Shown: piece by piece, positions 41,482-48,951 of the stretch
Numbering within the stretch: the first letter of the stretch is position 1
Layout: the number at the start of each line of letters is the position of its first letter
Assembly: GCA_039028335.1 (NCBI GenBank)
Contig: JBCCIF010000008.1
Location: forward strand, 1 to 53,924
DNA: 53,924 nt
Origin: JABDKJ01 sp039028335
GTDB taxonomy: Bacteria; Bacteroidota; Bacteroidia; Flavobacteriales_D; JABDKJ01
Reading direction: 5' to 3'
Notes under the pieces: model-generated
Databases searched by the model: none
What the model saw: only the letters and a program-made list of their open reading frames with translations
Told to the model about the DNA's origin: nothing
Program-made: the position numbers and the translations under genes

Positions 41482-43905
41482 TCAAAATTTAAAATTCCAA
41501 GTAACTGATGGAAGAATAGGAAATAGACTTAATTGCTTAACTTTTATGTTTGCTTGTTCATTACCTGGATCAGCAAATATGTCATAATAAAGTATATATG
41601 GATTTGCTCTGTTATAGGCATTGTAAATTGAGAAATTCCAGTTCGTCTCCCATTTTCTGGGGACTTCAATCTCCTCTCCTGTGCTTGGATCTTTTTTGAA
41701 TTTATTGGGAGATACATAGAGCGTTGCGCTTGCATCAAAACGATGAAAAGCTCTCATTCTTTGTGAATTTCGATCTCCATATTCAAATGCAAAGACACCT
41801 TCCTGAGGCAAGAGGTACCAACTTTCTGCCAATGAAATGGCATCTCCTGTGCCGTAAACCCAGGTCAAACCGAAAGTCCATTTATCATTCAATTTGTGCG
41901 ATGCAACTATAGACAAGTCATGCCTTCTATCGTAACGAGCGGGAAAGTACTCGCCATCGAGAATGGCTTCAAACCTTCTTTCTGTTTTGCTCCAGGTATA
42001 TCCAATCCATCCGCTAGTTCTTCCAATTTTTTTATTGATAAAGAGTTCAGCTCCAAAGGCATAACCATCTCCAAAGACCAAGAAATTGTCTACGTTATCG
42101 TTGATAATGTCTTCTGGATTTACTCCATCCCCATAAGCAACCAAGTTGTCCATACTCTTATAAAACACTTCTACAGAGGCATTGAAGGTATTGTCCGCAA
42201 AATCTCGAAAGTAACCAGCATTGAACTGATAGCCGTCTTGCGGTTTAATTTGATCAGTGCTTGGTAACCATAAATCAGTAGGCAAGGCAATTGGTGATAA
42301 AGATGCTAAATGAATGAATTGAACATTCCGAGTTACAGCAGCTTTTACGGAAGAATTGGCGTTTAACTTATACCTCATAGAAAGCCTTGGCTCTAATCTC
42401 AGATAGGATTGAATTTGATCACCTCTTGCATAGTCAATAATATCAATTGTTTCTCTGGTCGTTATGTTTTCATTATTGGGATCTTTTAAGAATCGCTTAA
42501 ATGGGCCGATATGTGCAAAATTCGAAAGCCTCAAACCGGCATTTATTTTTAATTGATCATTTACGGCATATTCGTCAAGGATATATATATGAGATTCGTT
42601 GGCATGTATTTTTTCTTTTTCACCAGTAATGAAGTCTGTATCTCCTGAAGAAGCTTCTAAATTGTTGGGGCGAAATGTATGGTAAATATGACCTGCGCCA
42701 AATTTTACATTATGTCGAGGTGAAGGATACCATGTCAAATCTGTCTTTAGAGTGAGGTCGCGGACACCACTGAACAGGTTAAAAACGAATTGCTCTTGTT
42801 CTCCTCTAAAAGAGAAGTCGTAATCGGAAAAAGTTCCGGTTGTATTCATGAAGAGCTTCTGCCCAAAAATATGGTTCCATCTAGCTGAAGTTGTGGCATT
42901 GCCCCAAGGAACATTGATGCTGAAATCAGCTGCCGGATCGCGAAACGAAAAACGATCTCTTCCGAAATACCCTGAAACGAAAACTTTGTCTTTATCAGAA
43001 AAAGTATGGTTGAATTTGGCATTCAAATCATAAAAGAAATAACCCGTTCCATCAAAATCTGGATTATTTGCTGCTAAAGGAGCCAAGAGAACATCGATAT
43101 ACGTTCGTCTGCCCGAAACAATAAATGAAGACTTGCCTTTTTGAACCGGCCCTTCCAATGTAAGTCTCGAAGAAATCAATCCTATTCCACCGCTACCGCT
43201 AAATTCTTTTTTATTCCCATCATTCATGCTGATATCCAAAACAGATGAAAGTCTTCCTCCATAGTTAGCCGGAATGCCGCCTTTAATAAGTTCTATATTC
43301 TTAACGGCATCTGCATTAAAAACTGAGAAGAATCCAAAGAGATGCGAAACATTGTATACCACTGCTCCATCCAGCAGGATTAAATTTTGATCGGGCCCTC
43401 CTCCACGAACGTAAAGTCCTGAGTTTCCCTCTCCCCCTGACTGAACACCTGGTAAAAGTTGAATGGTTTTAATAATATCAACTTCTCCGAGGAATGCTGG
43501 AAGTGTTTTGATTTTTTCAACTTCCATATTCACTGTTCCCATTTGTGTTCCTTCGATATTTTTTTTCCTATCTGCTTTGATTTCTATCGTTTCTAAAGTT
43601 TTTGAAATGGGTTTAAGTTCTATATCTAAGCGCGTGTTCGATTTCAGTTCTACTTCATATTCGTAGGATTCATATCCAATAAATGAAGCCACAACACGGT
43701 GTTTTCCTTCAGGAAGAACTATTGCATAAAAACCATAAAGATTGGTTGAACCTCCCTGTTGGCTAGCCTCGTCATAGACATTTGCTCCGATTAGCGTTTC
43801 GCCAGTGGAAGCATCGGTTACATAACAAGAGAGTGTAAATTTATTCTGGGCAAATAGAAAGCTTGCAGTCAAGACAAACAAGAAAGAGAATATGGTTTTT
43901 TTCAT
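41482..43905 (-). CDS. TonB-dependent receptor with carboxypeptidase-like domain (second copy)
   Basis: An 807-residue outer-membrane receptor, paralogous to the one at 7047-9374. The signal peptide ends SFLFAQ; a carboxypeptidase-like domain spans about 22-102 (CYVTDASTGETLIGANVYDE), a plug about 125-235 (GVQSGGEGNSGLYVRGGGPD, LIKGGIPANYGGRLSSVLDI), then a barrel ending PSVTWNFKF. Shared stretches with the first copy include NVSHLFGFFSVFN and the ISSRLTLEGP/VGSRLTLEGP and SGRRTYIDVL/SGRRTYIDIL pairs. The ATG at 43905 is chosen because the upstream TTG at 43923 overlaps a -7 element. It is followed by DUF4249 and a T9SS beta-helix protein, which suggests uptake of a product of that protein; this is inference. 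Confidence 0.9.
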   Translation of the reverse strand: MKKTIFSFLFVLTASFLFAQNKFTLSCYVTDASTGETLIGANVYDEASQQGGSTNLYGFYAIVLPEGKHRVVASFIGYESYEYEVELKSNTRLDIELKPISKTLETIEIKADRKKNIEGTQMGTVNMEVEKIKTLPAFLGEVDIIKTIQLLPGVQSGGEGNSGLYVRGGGPDQNLILLDGAVVYNVSHLFGFFSVFNADAVKNIELIKGGIPANYGGRLSSVLDISMNDGNKKEFSGSGGIGLISSRLTLEGPVQKGKSSFIVSGRRTYIDVLLAPLAANNPDFDGTGYFFYDLNAKFNHTFSDKDKVFVSGYFGRDRFSFRDPAADFSINVPWGNATTSARWNHIFGQKLFMNTTGTFSDYDFSFRGEQEQFVFNLFSGVRDLTLKTDLTWYPSPRHNVKFGAGHIYHTFRPNNLEASSGDTDFITGEKEKIHANESHIYILDEYAVNDQLKINAGLRLSNFAHIGPFKRFLKDPNNENITTRETIDIIDYARGDQIQSYLRLEPRLSMRYKLNANSSVKAAVTRNVQFIHLASLSPIALPTDLWLPSTDQIKPQDGYQFNAGYFRDFADNTFNASVEVFYKSMDNLVAYGDGVNPEDIINDNVDNFLVFGDGYAFGAELFINKKIGRTSGWIGYTWSKTERRFEAILDGEYFPARYDRRHDLSIVASHKLNDKWTFGLTWVYGTGDAISLAESWYLLPQEGVFAFEYGDRNSQRMRAFHRFDASATLYVSPNKFKKDPSTGEEIEVPRKWETNWNFSIYNAYNRANPYILYYDIFADPGNEQANIKVKQLSLFPILPSVTWNFKF

Positions 43906-43920
43906 TTTTTTCTTAGACCC

Positions 43921-43928
43921 CAAAAATA
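43921..43928 (-). promoter_or_regulatory. -7 promoter element of the second TonB cassette
   Basis: TATTTTTG on the minus strand fits TAnnTTTG. It lies 15 bases before the receptor ATG, implying a short leader of about nine bases. The cassette can thus be transcribed separately from the HDAC-like gene, which ends 33 bases upstream of this element. Confidence 0.45.
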
Positions 43929-43961
43929 AGTCGAAACTCTTTTAAAAGCCTTGTATTTGTG

Positions 43962-44864
43962 TTAAAAGTATATGTCTTTTGCCAAGCGAAAGGTATTTGA
44001 ATGGGCTTCAATAATGTGTTGAATTTTTTCAGAGTATCCTCCACCCATTGAACAACAAATCGGAAGTTTTAAATCATAGGCCATTTGTATGACTTTTCTA
44101 TCTCTTTCTTTACATCCGTCTATGCTCATGTCTAGTCGTCCAAGTTTATCGGTTTCGAGCACATCAACCCCACATTGGTAGAAAATAAATTCGGGCTTGA
44201 AATCATCTAGAATTTCTAATAAGTTCATTTCTAAAATTCTAAGAAACTCTTCATCCTTACAACCGTCTTGCAGTCCAATATCCAAATCTGATTTTTCTTT
44301 ATGCATTGGATAGTTCTTTTCCCCATGCATACTGAATGTAAACACATTGGAATTATTGCTGAAGATTTGTGCTGTACCATTGCCTTGATGAACATCAAGG
44401 TCAATTATCAAAACTCTACCAATGCGCTCATTTTGCAGCAAGAAGTTTGTTGCAATGGCGATATCATTCAATAGACAAAATCCTTCGCCTTTATTGCTAA
44501 AGGCGTGATGCGTTCCTCCGGCAACATTCAGAGAAATTCCGTATTGCAAAGCAAATTTTGCGCATTGCACAGTGCCGCCCATTATTACCATTTCTCGTTC
44601 AACCAATTGCCTGCTCTGGGGAAAACCTGTGCGCCTTTCTTCATGCCGGTCTAAATTCAATGAGATAAGCTTTTCTACGTAAAACGGATCATGCGTTTGT
44701 TCAATTGTTGCTCTATTGAGTTTTTCAGGAGAGAAAATGTTTTCTTTTTGAATGCTACCTTCATAAAGCAATTGTTGAGGAATAAGGTCATACTTTTCCA
44801 TTGGGAATCGATGTCCCACTGGCAGAGGGTGGCAATACAATTCGTTCCAGGCAATTTTAAGCAC
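43962..44864 (-). CDS. Histone deacetylase family protein (acetylpolyamine/acetyl-lysine hydrolase fold)
   Basis: A 300-residue zinc-dependent deacylase of the arginase/deacetylase fold. Motifs: HFFY-equivalent HRFPMEKYDLI, GGTHHAFSNKGEGFCLLNDI (tandem His119/His120), IIDLDVHQGNGTA (Asp157 and His159 as zinc ligands) and YQCGVDVLETDKLGRLDMS (the third Asp ligand), with the catalytic core complete. The bacterial substrate could be acetyl-lysine proteins, acetylpolyamines or another small amide; the sequence does not decide. The start is GTG, since no ATG is available after the stop of the DUF819 gene 30 bases upstream. It is the fourth gene of an aminotransferase-ytxJ-DUF819 operon. Confidence 0.9.
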   Translation of the reverse strand: MLKIAWNELYCHPLPVGHRFPMEKYDLIPQQLLYEGSIQKENIFSPEKLNRATIEQTHDPFYVEKLISLNLDRHEERRTGFPQSRQLVEREMVIMGGTVQCAKFALQYGISLNVAGGTHHAFSNKGEGFCLLNDIAIATNFLLQNERIGRVLIIDLDVHQGNGTAQIFSNNSNVFTFSMHGEKNYPMHKEKSDLDIGLQDGCKDEEFLRILEMNLLEILDDFKPEFIFYQCGVDVLETDKLGRLDMSIDGCKERDRKVIQMAYDLKLPICCSMGGGYSEKIQHIIEAHSNTFRLAKDIYF

Positions 44865-44894
44865 GTAAGTAGAACAATTGAATAATAAAGAAGT

Positions 44895-46373
44895 TTACAT
44901 TGGCGCAACTCCTTGCATTAAATATCCACAGATTAGCGCTCCATACGTGCCGAGAGCATAGCCCAAAACAGCAAGAAGCACTCCCACAGGCGCTAAAGAA
45001 GGATGAAAAGCAGCGGCTACAACGGGCGCACTCGCAGCTCCACCAATATTTGCTTTTGAGCCCACAGCAAGGAAAAAATAAGGTGCCCGGATTAATTTTG
45101 CTACTATAAACAACAATAGCACGTGCACGATCATCCAAACGAATCCGACTAGAAAGATCATTGGATTTTCGGCTATTGCCGTAATGTCCATTTTCATTCC
45201 AATGCTAGCAACTAAAATATAGATGAATACACTGCCGATTTTTGAAGCTCCAGCGCCTTCATAGTTTCGGAGTTTGGTGAAACTTAAAAGTATTCCGAAA
45301 GTTGTCGCTAAAACTATTAACCAGAAAAATCCCGAACCGAGACTAAAAGTTTCCGCTAGATATTTTGCGTTTTCTTTGATAAAAGGAGCAATGCCGTCTG
45401 CAAGAAGATGTGCTATTCCGGTACAACCAAGACCAATTCCAAGAATAACCATGAAGTCCGGAAAACTCGGAACTCGGGTAATTTTTTGACTGAATTCTTG
45501 CATCCGGTCTTGTAATTTTTTCACCGCGCTAGAATCGGCTTTAAAAAACTTGTCAAGGCTAGCAGTTTTTCCAACACCCAACAATAAAAAGAACATCCAT
45601 ACTTCAGCAACTATGATGTCTACGGTTATCATAATTGAATACATATTACCCGAAATCAAATTTTTATTTCCTTCCTTGAAAATTTCATACATAGCAGCTT
45701 GATTGGCGCCCCCTCCGATCCAAGAGCCTGCAACAGTTGTCATTCCTCTCCAAACCTCATTCGGAGATTGTCCTCCGACAATATCTGGGTTAATATATGA
45801 AAACAACAAAATAGCGATAGGACCTCCAATGACTACTCCAATAGTCCCTGTTATAAACATAATTAATGCTTTAGGGCCAAGTTTAAAGACCTCTTTAAGG
45901 CTTATGCTTAAAGTAAGCAGCACCAAACTTGCAGGAAGCATGTATCTAGAAGCAACATAGTAGATTTTCGATCCGGATACGAAGGGTAAGGCGATATCTT
46001 CAGCACCTTCAGTTTCAAAAATATATTTTTTTAAATCGTTGAAATTTGAAATTCCCGATACATCAAAATTAGCCTCCTGCAATGCGGCTAGTATTGCTGA
46101 TACGTCCATCCACTTTGGAGAAATTATGCCCAGTGTGCTAAAAATTGAAGGCAGAAAATAGCACAATAGAAGAGCGGGAATTATTTTATAGAATTTCTTG
46201 AATTGAGGTAATTCAGTTGTTCTAAAGATTAAGGCGAGCAGAATCATTAAAATTCCAAATACAACAGCGTCATTTGTAATCATTGGTGTGTCCGAGACTA
46301 CTGCTGCAATTGATTCTAACGCGTCCGTGTTTCTTTCAACTGCGTTTTGGTTTTGGTCTGTTAATTCTAACAT
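44895..46373 (-). CDS. DUF819 family integral membrane protein (YjcL-like)
   Basis: A 492-residue inner-membrane protein with about 10-12 spans (for example VVFGILMILLALIF, MFITGTIGVVIGGPIAILL, FLVGFVWMIVHVLLLFIVAK). It matches the DUF819 family through its membrane pattern, the GAGASKIGSVFIYILVA stretch and the Gly/Ala-rich SKANIGGAASAPVVAAAFHP region near the end. Substrate unknown; members are presumed transporters, possibly of a cation or peptide-like compound. Its ATG directly abuts the YtxJ stop codon (TAAATG), indicating translational coupling. A polar insert of about 40 residues lies near residues 90-130. Confidence 0.85.
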   Translation of the reverse strand: MLELTDQNQNAVERNTDALESIAAVVSDTPMITNDAVVFGILMILLALIFRTTELPQFKKFYKIIPALLLCYFLPSIFSTLGIISPKWMDVSAILAALQEANFDVSGISNFNDLKKYIFETEGAEDIALPFVSGSKIYYVASRYMLPASLVLLTLSISLKEVFKLGPKALIMFITGTIGVVIGGPIAILLFSYINPDIVGGQSPNEVWRGMTTVAGSWIGGGANQAAMYEIFKEGNKNLISGNMYSIMITVDIIVAEVWMFFLLLGVGKTASLDKFFKADSSAVKKLQDRMQEFSQKITRVPSFPDFMVILGIGLGCTGIAHLLADGIAPFIKENAKYLAETFSLGSGFFWLIVLATTFGILLSFTKLRNYEGAGASKIGSVFIYILVASIGMKMDITAIAENPMIFLVGFVWMIVHVLLLFIVAKLIRAPYFFLAVGSKANIGGAASAPVVAAAFHPSLAPVGVLLAVLGYALGTYGALICGYLMQGVAPM

Positions 46374-46706
46374 TTAAATTAAATTTTTGATCTCACTGAC
46401 CTGAATCATATGGTGAGAGCCATGATATATGGCTTTGTCACTTTCAATTACAATCAATTGAGGACTTTCATGTTGCACGTTCCAATTGGCTTCAATTTGA
46501 TTAGAAACATCTCTACGTGCAATTAAATCAAGGTGGTAAACGTCCATATCATCACTTGAAATATCGTATTCTCTTTCCAATCGACTTTTGATCATGGATG
46601 AAATAGAACATCGCGTGCTGTGTTTAAAGATGGCTTGTTTTTTAGAGAAAGACTTTTGTCTTATTTCTTCCAGATGGTCCAATCCCGTTATTTCAATCCA
46701 ATTCAT
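46374..46706 (-). CDS. ytxJ: Bacillithiol system redox-active protein YtxJ-like
   Basis: A 110-residue thioredoxin-fold protein with a single active-site cysteine in KHSTRCSIS (Cys33) instead of a CxxC pair, the hallmark of the YtxJ group of monothiol bacilliredoxins. The following helix-strand pattern (YHLDLIARRDVSNQIEANWN, HESPQLIVIESDKAIYHGSH) keeps the thioredoxin fold with the cis-Pro position in SPQL. YtxJ-like proteins probably remove bacillithiol from protein disulfides, so the host likely makes bacillithiol; no bsh gene is in the window. It lies between an aminotransferase and DUF819 in a tight operon. Confidence 0.85.
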   Translation of the reverse strand: MNWIEITGLDHLEEIRQKSFSKKQAIFKHSTRCSISSMIKSRLEREYDISSDDMDVYHLDLIARRDVSNQIEANWNVQHESPQLIVIESDKAIYHGSHHMIQVSEIKNLI

Positions 46707-46729
46707 AGGTGATGTATTTACGAAGATAT

Positions 46730-47965
46730 TTAATTCCCGAGAACTTGATTCAATTCTTCTTTTCCAGATAGCGTTCGACCTGGATAGTTCTTAAGAGCAA
46801 TACCTATGATTTCAATCGCCTTTGCTAAGGATTTATTTTCCAATACGTATGCAATTCTAACCTGATTTATTCCGCTGTTTCGATCATCATAGAATCCAGT
46901 GGCCGGAGCCATCATTACCGTTTCATTGTTAAGGTCAAAAGATTCCAATATCCATTGACAAAATTTATCGCTGTCGTCAATTGGCAGCTGTGCAATGCAA
47001 TAAAACGCTCCTCCAGGTTTTGGACAAGTGACTCCTTCGATGGCATTGAGGCCTGAAACCAATAGGTCTCTGCGCGATCTATATTCTTCAATAACTTCAT
47101 CGAAATAGTCCTGAGGAGTCTCAAGCGCAGCTTCAGAAGCAATTTGCGCCAGAGTAGGAGGGCTCAAACGGGCTTGAGCAAACTTCATAGCTGTTGAATA
47201 AACATCCTTGTTCTTAGTTACTAATGCACCTATGCGTGCACCGCACATGGAATATCTCTTTGAAACGGAATCAATCAAAATGACATGCTGTTCCAACCCT
47301 TCTAGATTCATACATGAAAAGTGTTCCGCTCCATCATATACAAATTCTCTATAGACCTCATCGCAAAATAAAAAGAGGTCGTGTTTCTTAACAATTTCAG
47401 CCAAGACACTTAATTCTTCTTTGCTATAAAGACAACCCGTTGGATTCCCTGGGTTGCAAATTAATATGGCCTTGGTTTTTGCAGTGATTTTCTTTTCCCA
47501 TTCTTCAACCGGAGGCAACGAGAATCCCGTATCAATTGACGTAGAGATTGGAACTACATCAACACCAGACGTGACAGAAAAACCATTGTAATTGGCATAA
47601 TAGGGTTCTGGAATGATAATTTGTTCCCCATGATTTAGGCAGGAAAGCATTCCGAATATCAGCGCTTCCGATCCTCCAGTAGTTATAATAATTTCTTCGT
47701 GACTTACGTCAATGTCCACACTTTGATAGTAACGAGCAAGTCCTTTTCTATACGACTCAAAACCTGCTGAATGTGAATATTCAATGACTTTTAGATCAAT
47801 ATTTTTAACGGCCTCAAGAGAAATATTTGGTGAGTGAATATCTGGCTGACCAATATTCAGGTGATAAACTTTTTTACCATTCTTTTTGGCAGCTTCTGCA
47901 TAGGGTACCAATTTACGTATGGGGGAGGACGGCATAGCTTGTCCTTTCTCAGAAATTGAAGGCAT
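46730..47965 (-). CDS. Pyridoxal-phosphate-dependent aminotransferase, class I/II
   Basis: A 411-residue fold-type I aminotransferase. The PLP-binding Lys236 lies in SVSKRYSMCGARIG, with Asp202 and Tyr205 in FCDEVYREF, the phosphate-binding TTGGSEAL (95-102), NPGNPTG (171-177), and Arg near the end (QVRIAYV) for the substrate carboxylate. The group includes aspartate aminotransferase and related broad-specificity enzymes; the amino donor cannot be told from the sequence. It is the promoter-proximal gene of the operon with ytxJ 23 bases downstream. Only an imperfect CAATTTTG is seen upstream. Confidence 0.9.
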   Translation of the reverse strand: MPSISEKGQAMPSSPIRKLVPYAEAAKKNGKKVYHLNIGQPDIHSPNISLEAVKNIDLKVIEYSHSAGFESYRKGLARYYQSVDIDVSHEEIIITTGGSEALIFGMLSCLNHGEQIIIPEPYYANYNGFSVTSGVDVVPISTSIDTGFSLPPVEEWEKKITAKTKAILICNPGNPTGCLYSKEELSVLAEIVKKHDLFLFCDEVYREFVYDGAEHFSCMNLEGLEQHVILIDSVSKRYSMCGARIGALVTKNKDVYSTAMKFAQARLSPPTLAQIASEAALETPQDYFDEVIEEYRSRRDLLVSGLNAIEGVTCPKPGGAFYCIAQLPIDDSDKFCQWILESFDLNNETVMMAPATGFYDDRNSGINQVRIAYVLENKSLAKAIEIIGIALKNYPGRTLSGKEELNQVLGN

Positions 47966-48026
47966 ATTTCAAAATTTCCCCAAAATTGAGGATTTTCAAT
48001 GAAAATTAAGGAGCAAAACGAAAAGA

Positions 48027-48404
48027 TTATTCGTTTTCAACCATTACTTTGAATCGCAGTTTTTGAGGATTTTTTTTGGCGTTCGAATAGATCTCTACTG
48101 TTCTGTCTTGCCATGCGATTTTACCTTTGGTATCAAACTCTACACGAATCTTACCTGATTCACCAGGCATAATGGGATCTTTCGGGAAAATAGCCTTGGT
48201 GCACTTACAGGACACTTTGTACTCTGAAATTATAAGAGGAGCGTCTCCTGAATTGGTAAAATGATAATCGTGGCTGAGCATTTCACCTTCTTTGGTTTTT
48301 GGAAATTTGAAGGTGGTCTTTTCTTCAAATGAAAACTCCGCGACTTGACAGAAGCCAAGCGCGGAGTTAAATACTATTATGAGCAGCGCTAGGGCTGTTT
48401 TCAT
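48027..48404 (-). CDS. DUF1573 domain protein (ASH-type)
   Basis: A 125-residue secreted protein with a signal peptide (ends SALGFCQ) and one DUF1573 domain: FPKTKEGEMLSHDYHFTNSG, PLIISEYKVSCKCTKAIFP, and PIMPGESGKIRVEFDTKGK. This Ig-like fold is common in Bacteroidota envelopes; function unknown. It lies one base after the stop of its longer paralogue and ends close to a weak AT hairpin (47992-48006). Confidence 0.85.
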   Translation of the reverse strand: MKTALALLIIVFNSALGFCQVAEFSFEEKTTFKFPKTKEGEMLSHDYHFTNSGDAPLIISEYKVSCKCTKAIFPKDPIMPGESGKIRVEFDTKGKIAWQDRTVEIYSNAKKNPQKLRFKVMVENE

Positions 48405-48405
48405 C

Positions 48406-48861
48406 TTATTTCTGTACTGGAGTTCCTGGTGAAACTTCTTTCATTGGAGAAGTATTTTCAGCCGCAGGAGCCAAAACTTTTCCTTTAATTCTAATCACTT
48501 TAGTAGGAGAATTAACAGCATTTGAAGTAATGGTCACTGATTTATTAATCGGACCAACTCTTTTTGTGTCATACTTTACTTTCATAACTGAGCTTTCACC
48601 TGGCATGATGGGTTCTTTTTCCCATTCTGGAACTGTGCATCCACAAGAACCTTTTGCATTTGAAATAATCAAAGGCTCATTTCCAGTATTGGTAATCATA
48701 AACGCGCAATATGGATCTGCTCCTTTATCTATTTCACCATAGTCGTGAACATCTTTGTCAATTGTGATAACTGCACCGTCTTGCAATTGAACTTGCTGTG
48801 CATTCACTTGTGCTCCAAAAGCGAAGAACAAGATCGATAATGTCATTAAAATATTTTTCAT
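48406..48861 (-). CDS. DUF1573 domain protein (ASH-type), upstream copy
   Basis: A 151-residue secreted protein: signal peptide (ends AQVNAQ), one DUF1573 domain with ITNTGNEPLIISNAKGSCGC, PIMPGESSVMKVKYDTKRVG and VTITSNAVNSPTKVIRIKGK, then a Pro/Ala-rich tail. The conserved SCGCT (SCKCT in the downstream copy) suggests a redox or metal-sensitive Cys pair. The two genes form an operon by tandem duplication. A -7 element lies 35 bases before the ATG. Confidence 0.87.
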   Translation of the reverse strand: MKNILMTLSILFFAFGAQVNAQQVQLQDGAVITIDKDVHDYGEIDKGADPYCAFMITNTGNEPLIISNAKGSCGCTVPEWEKEPIMPGESSVMKVKYDTKRVGPINKSVTITSNAVNSPTKVIRIKGKVLAPAAENTSPMKEVSPGTPVQK

Positions 48862-48895
48862 AATGAAGATTTTGATTTTCTAAATTCTAACAGTA

Positions 48896-48903
48896 CAAAT
48901 ATA
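48896..48903 (-). promoter_or_regulatory. -7 promoter element of the DUF1573 pair
   Basis: TATATTTG on the minus strand; the predicted leader is about 28 bases. No good -33 TTG is seen. Confidence 0.5.
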
Positions 48904-48951
48904 CGGCCAAAAAGAGGACAGGGTTTGTTTTTAACACTTCATTAACAGGGC

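Noticed and set aside
47992..48006. ATTTTC-AAT-GAAAAT as a terminator after the DUF1573 pair
   Set aside because: It is a six-pair all-AT-rich stem with no following T-run on the minus strand.
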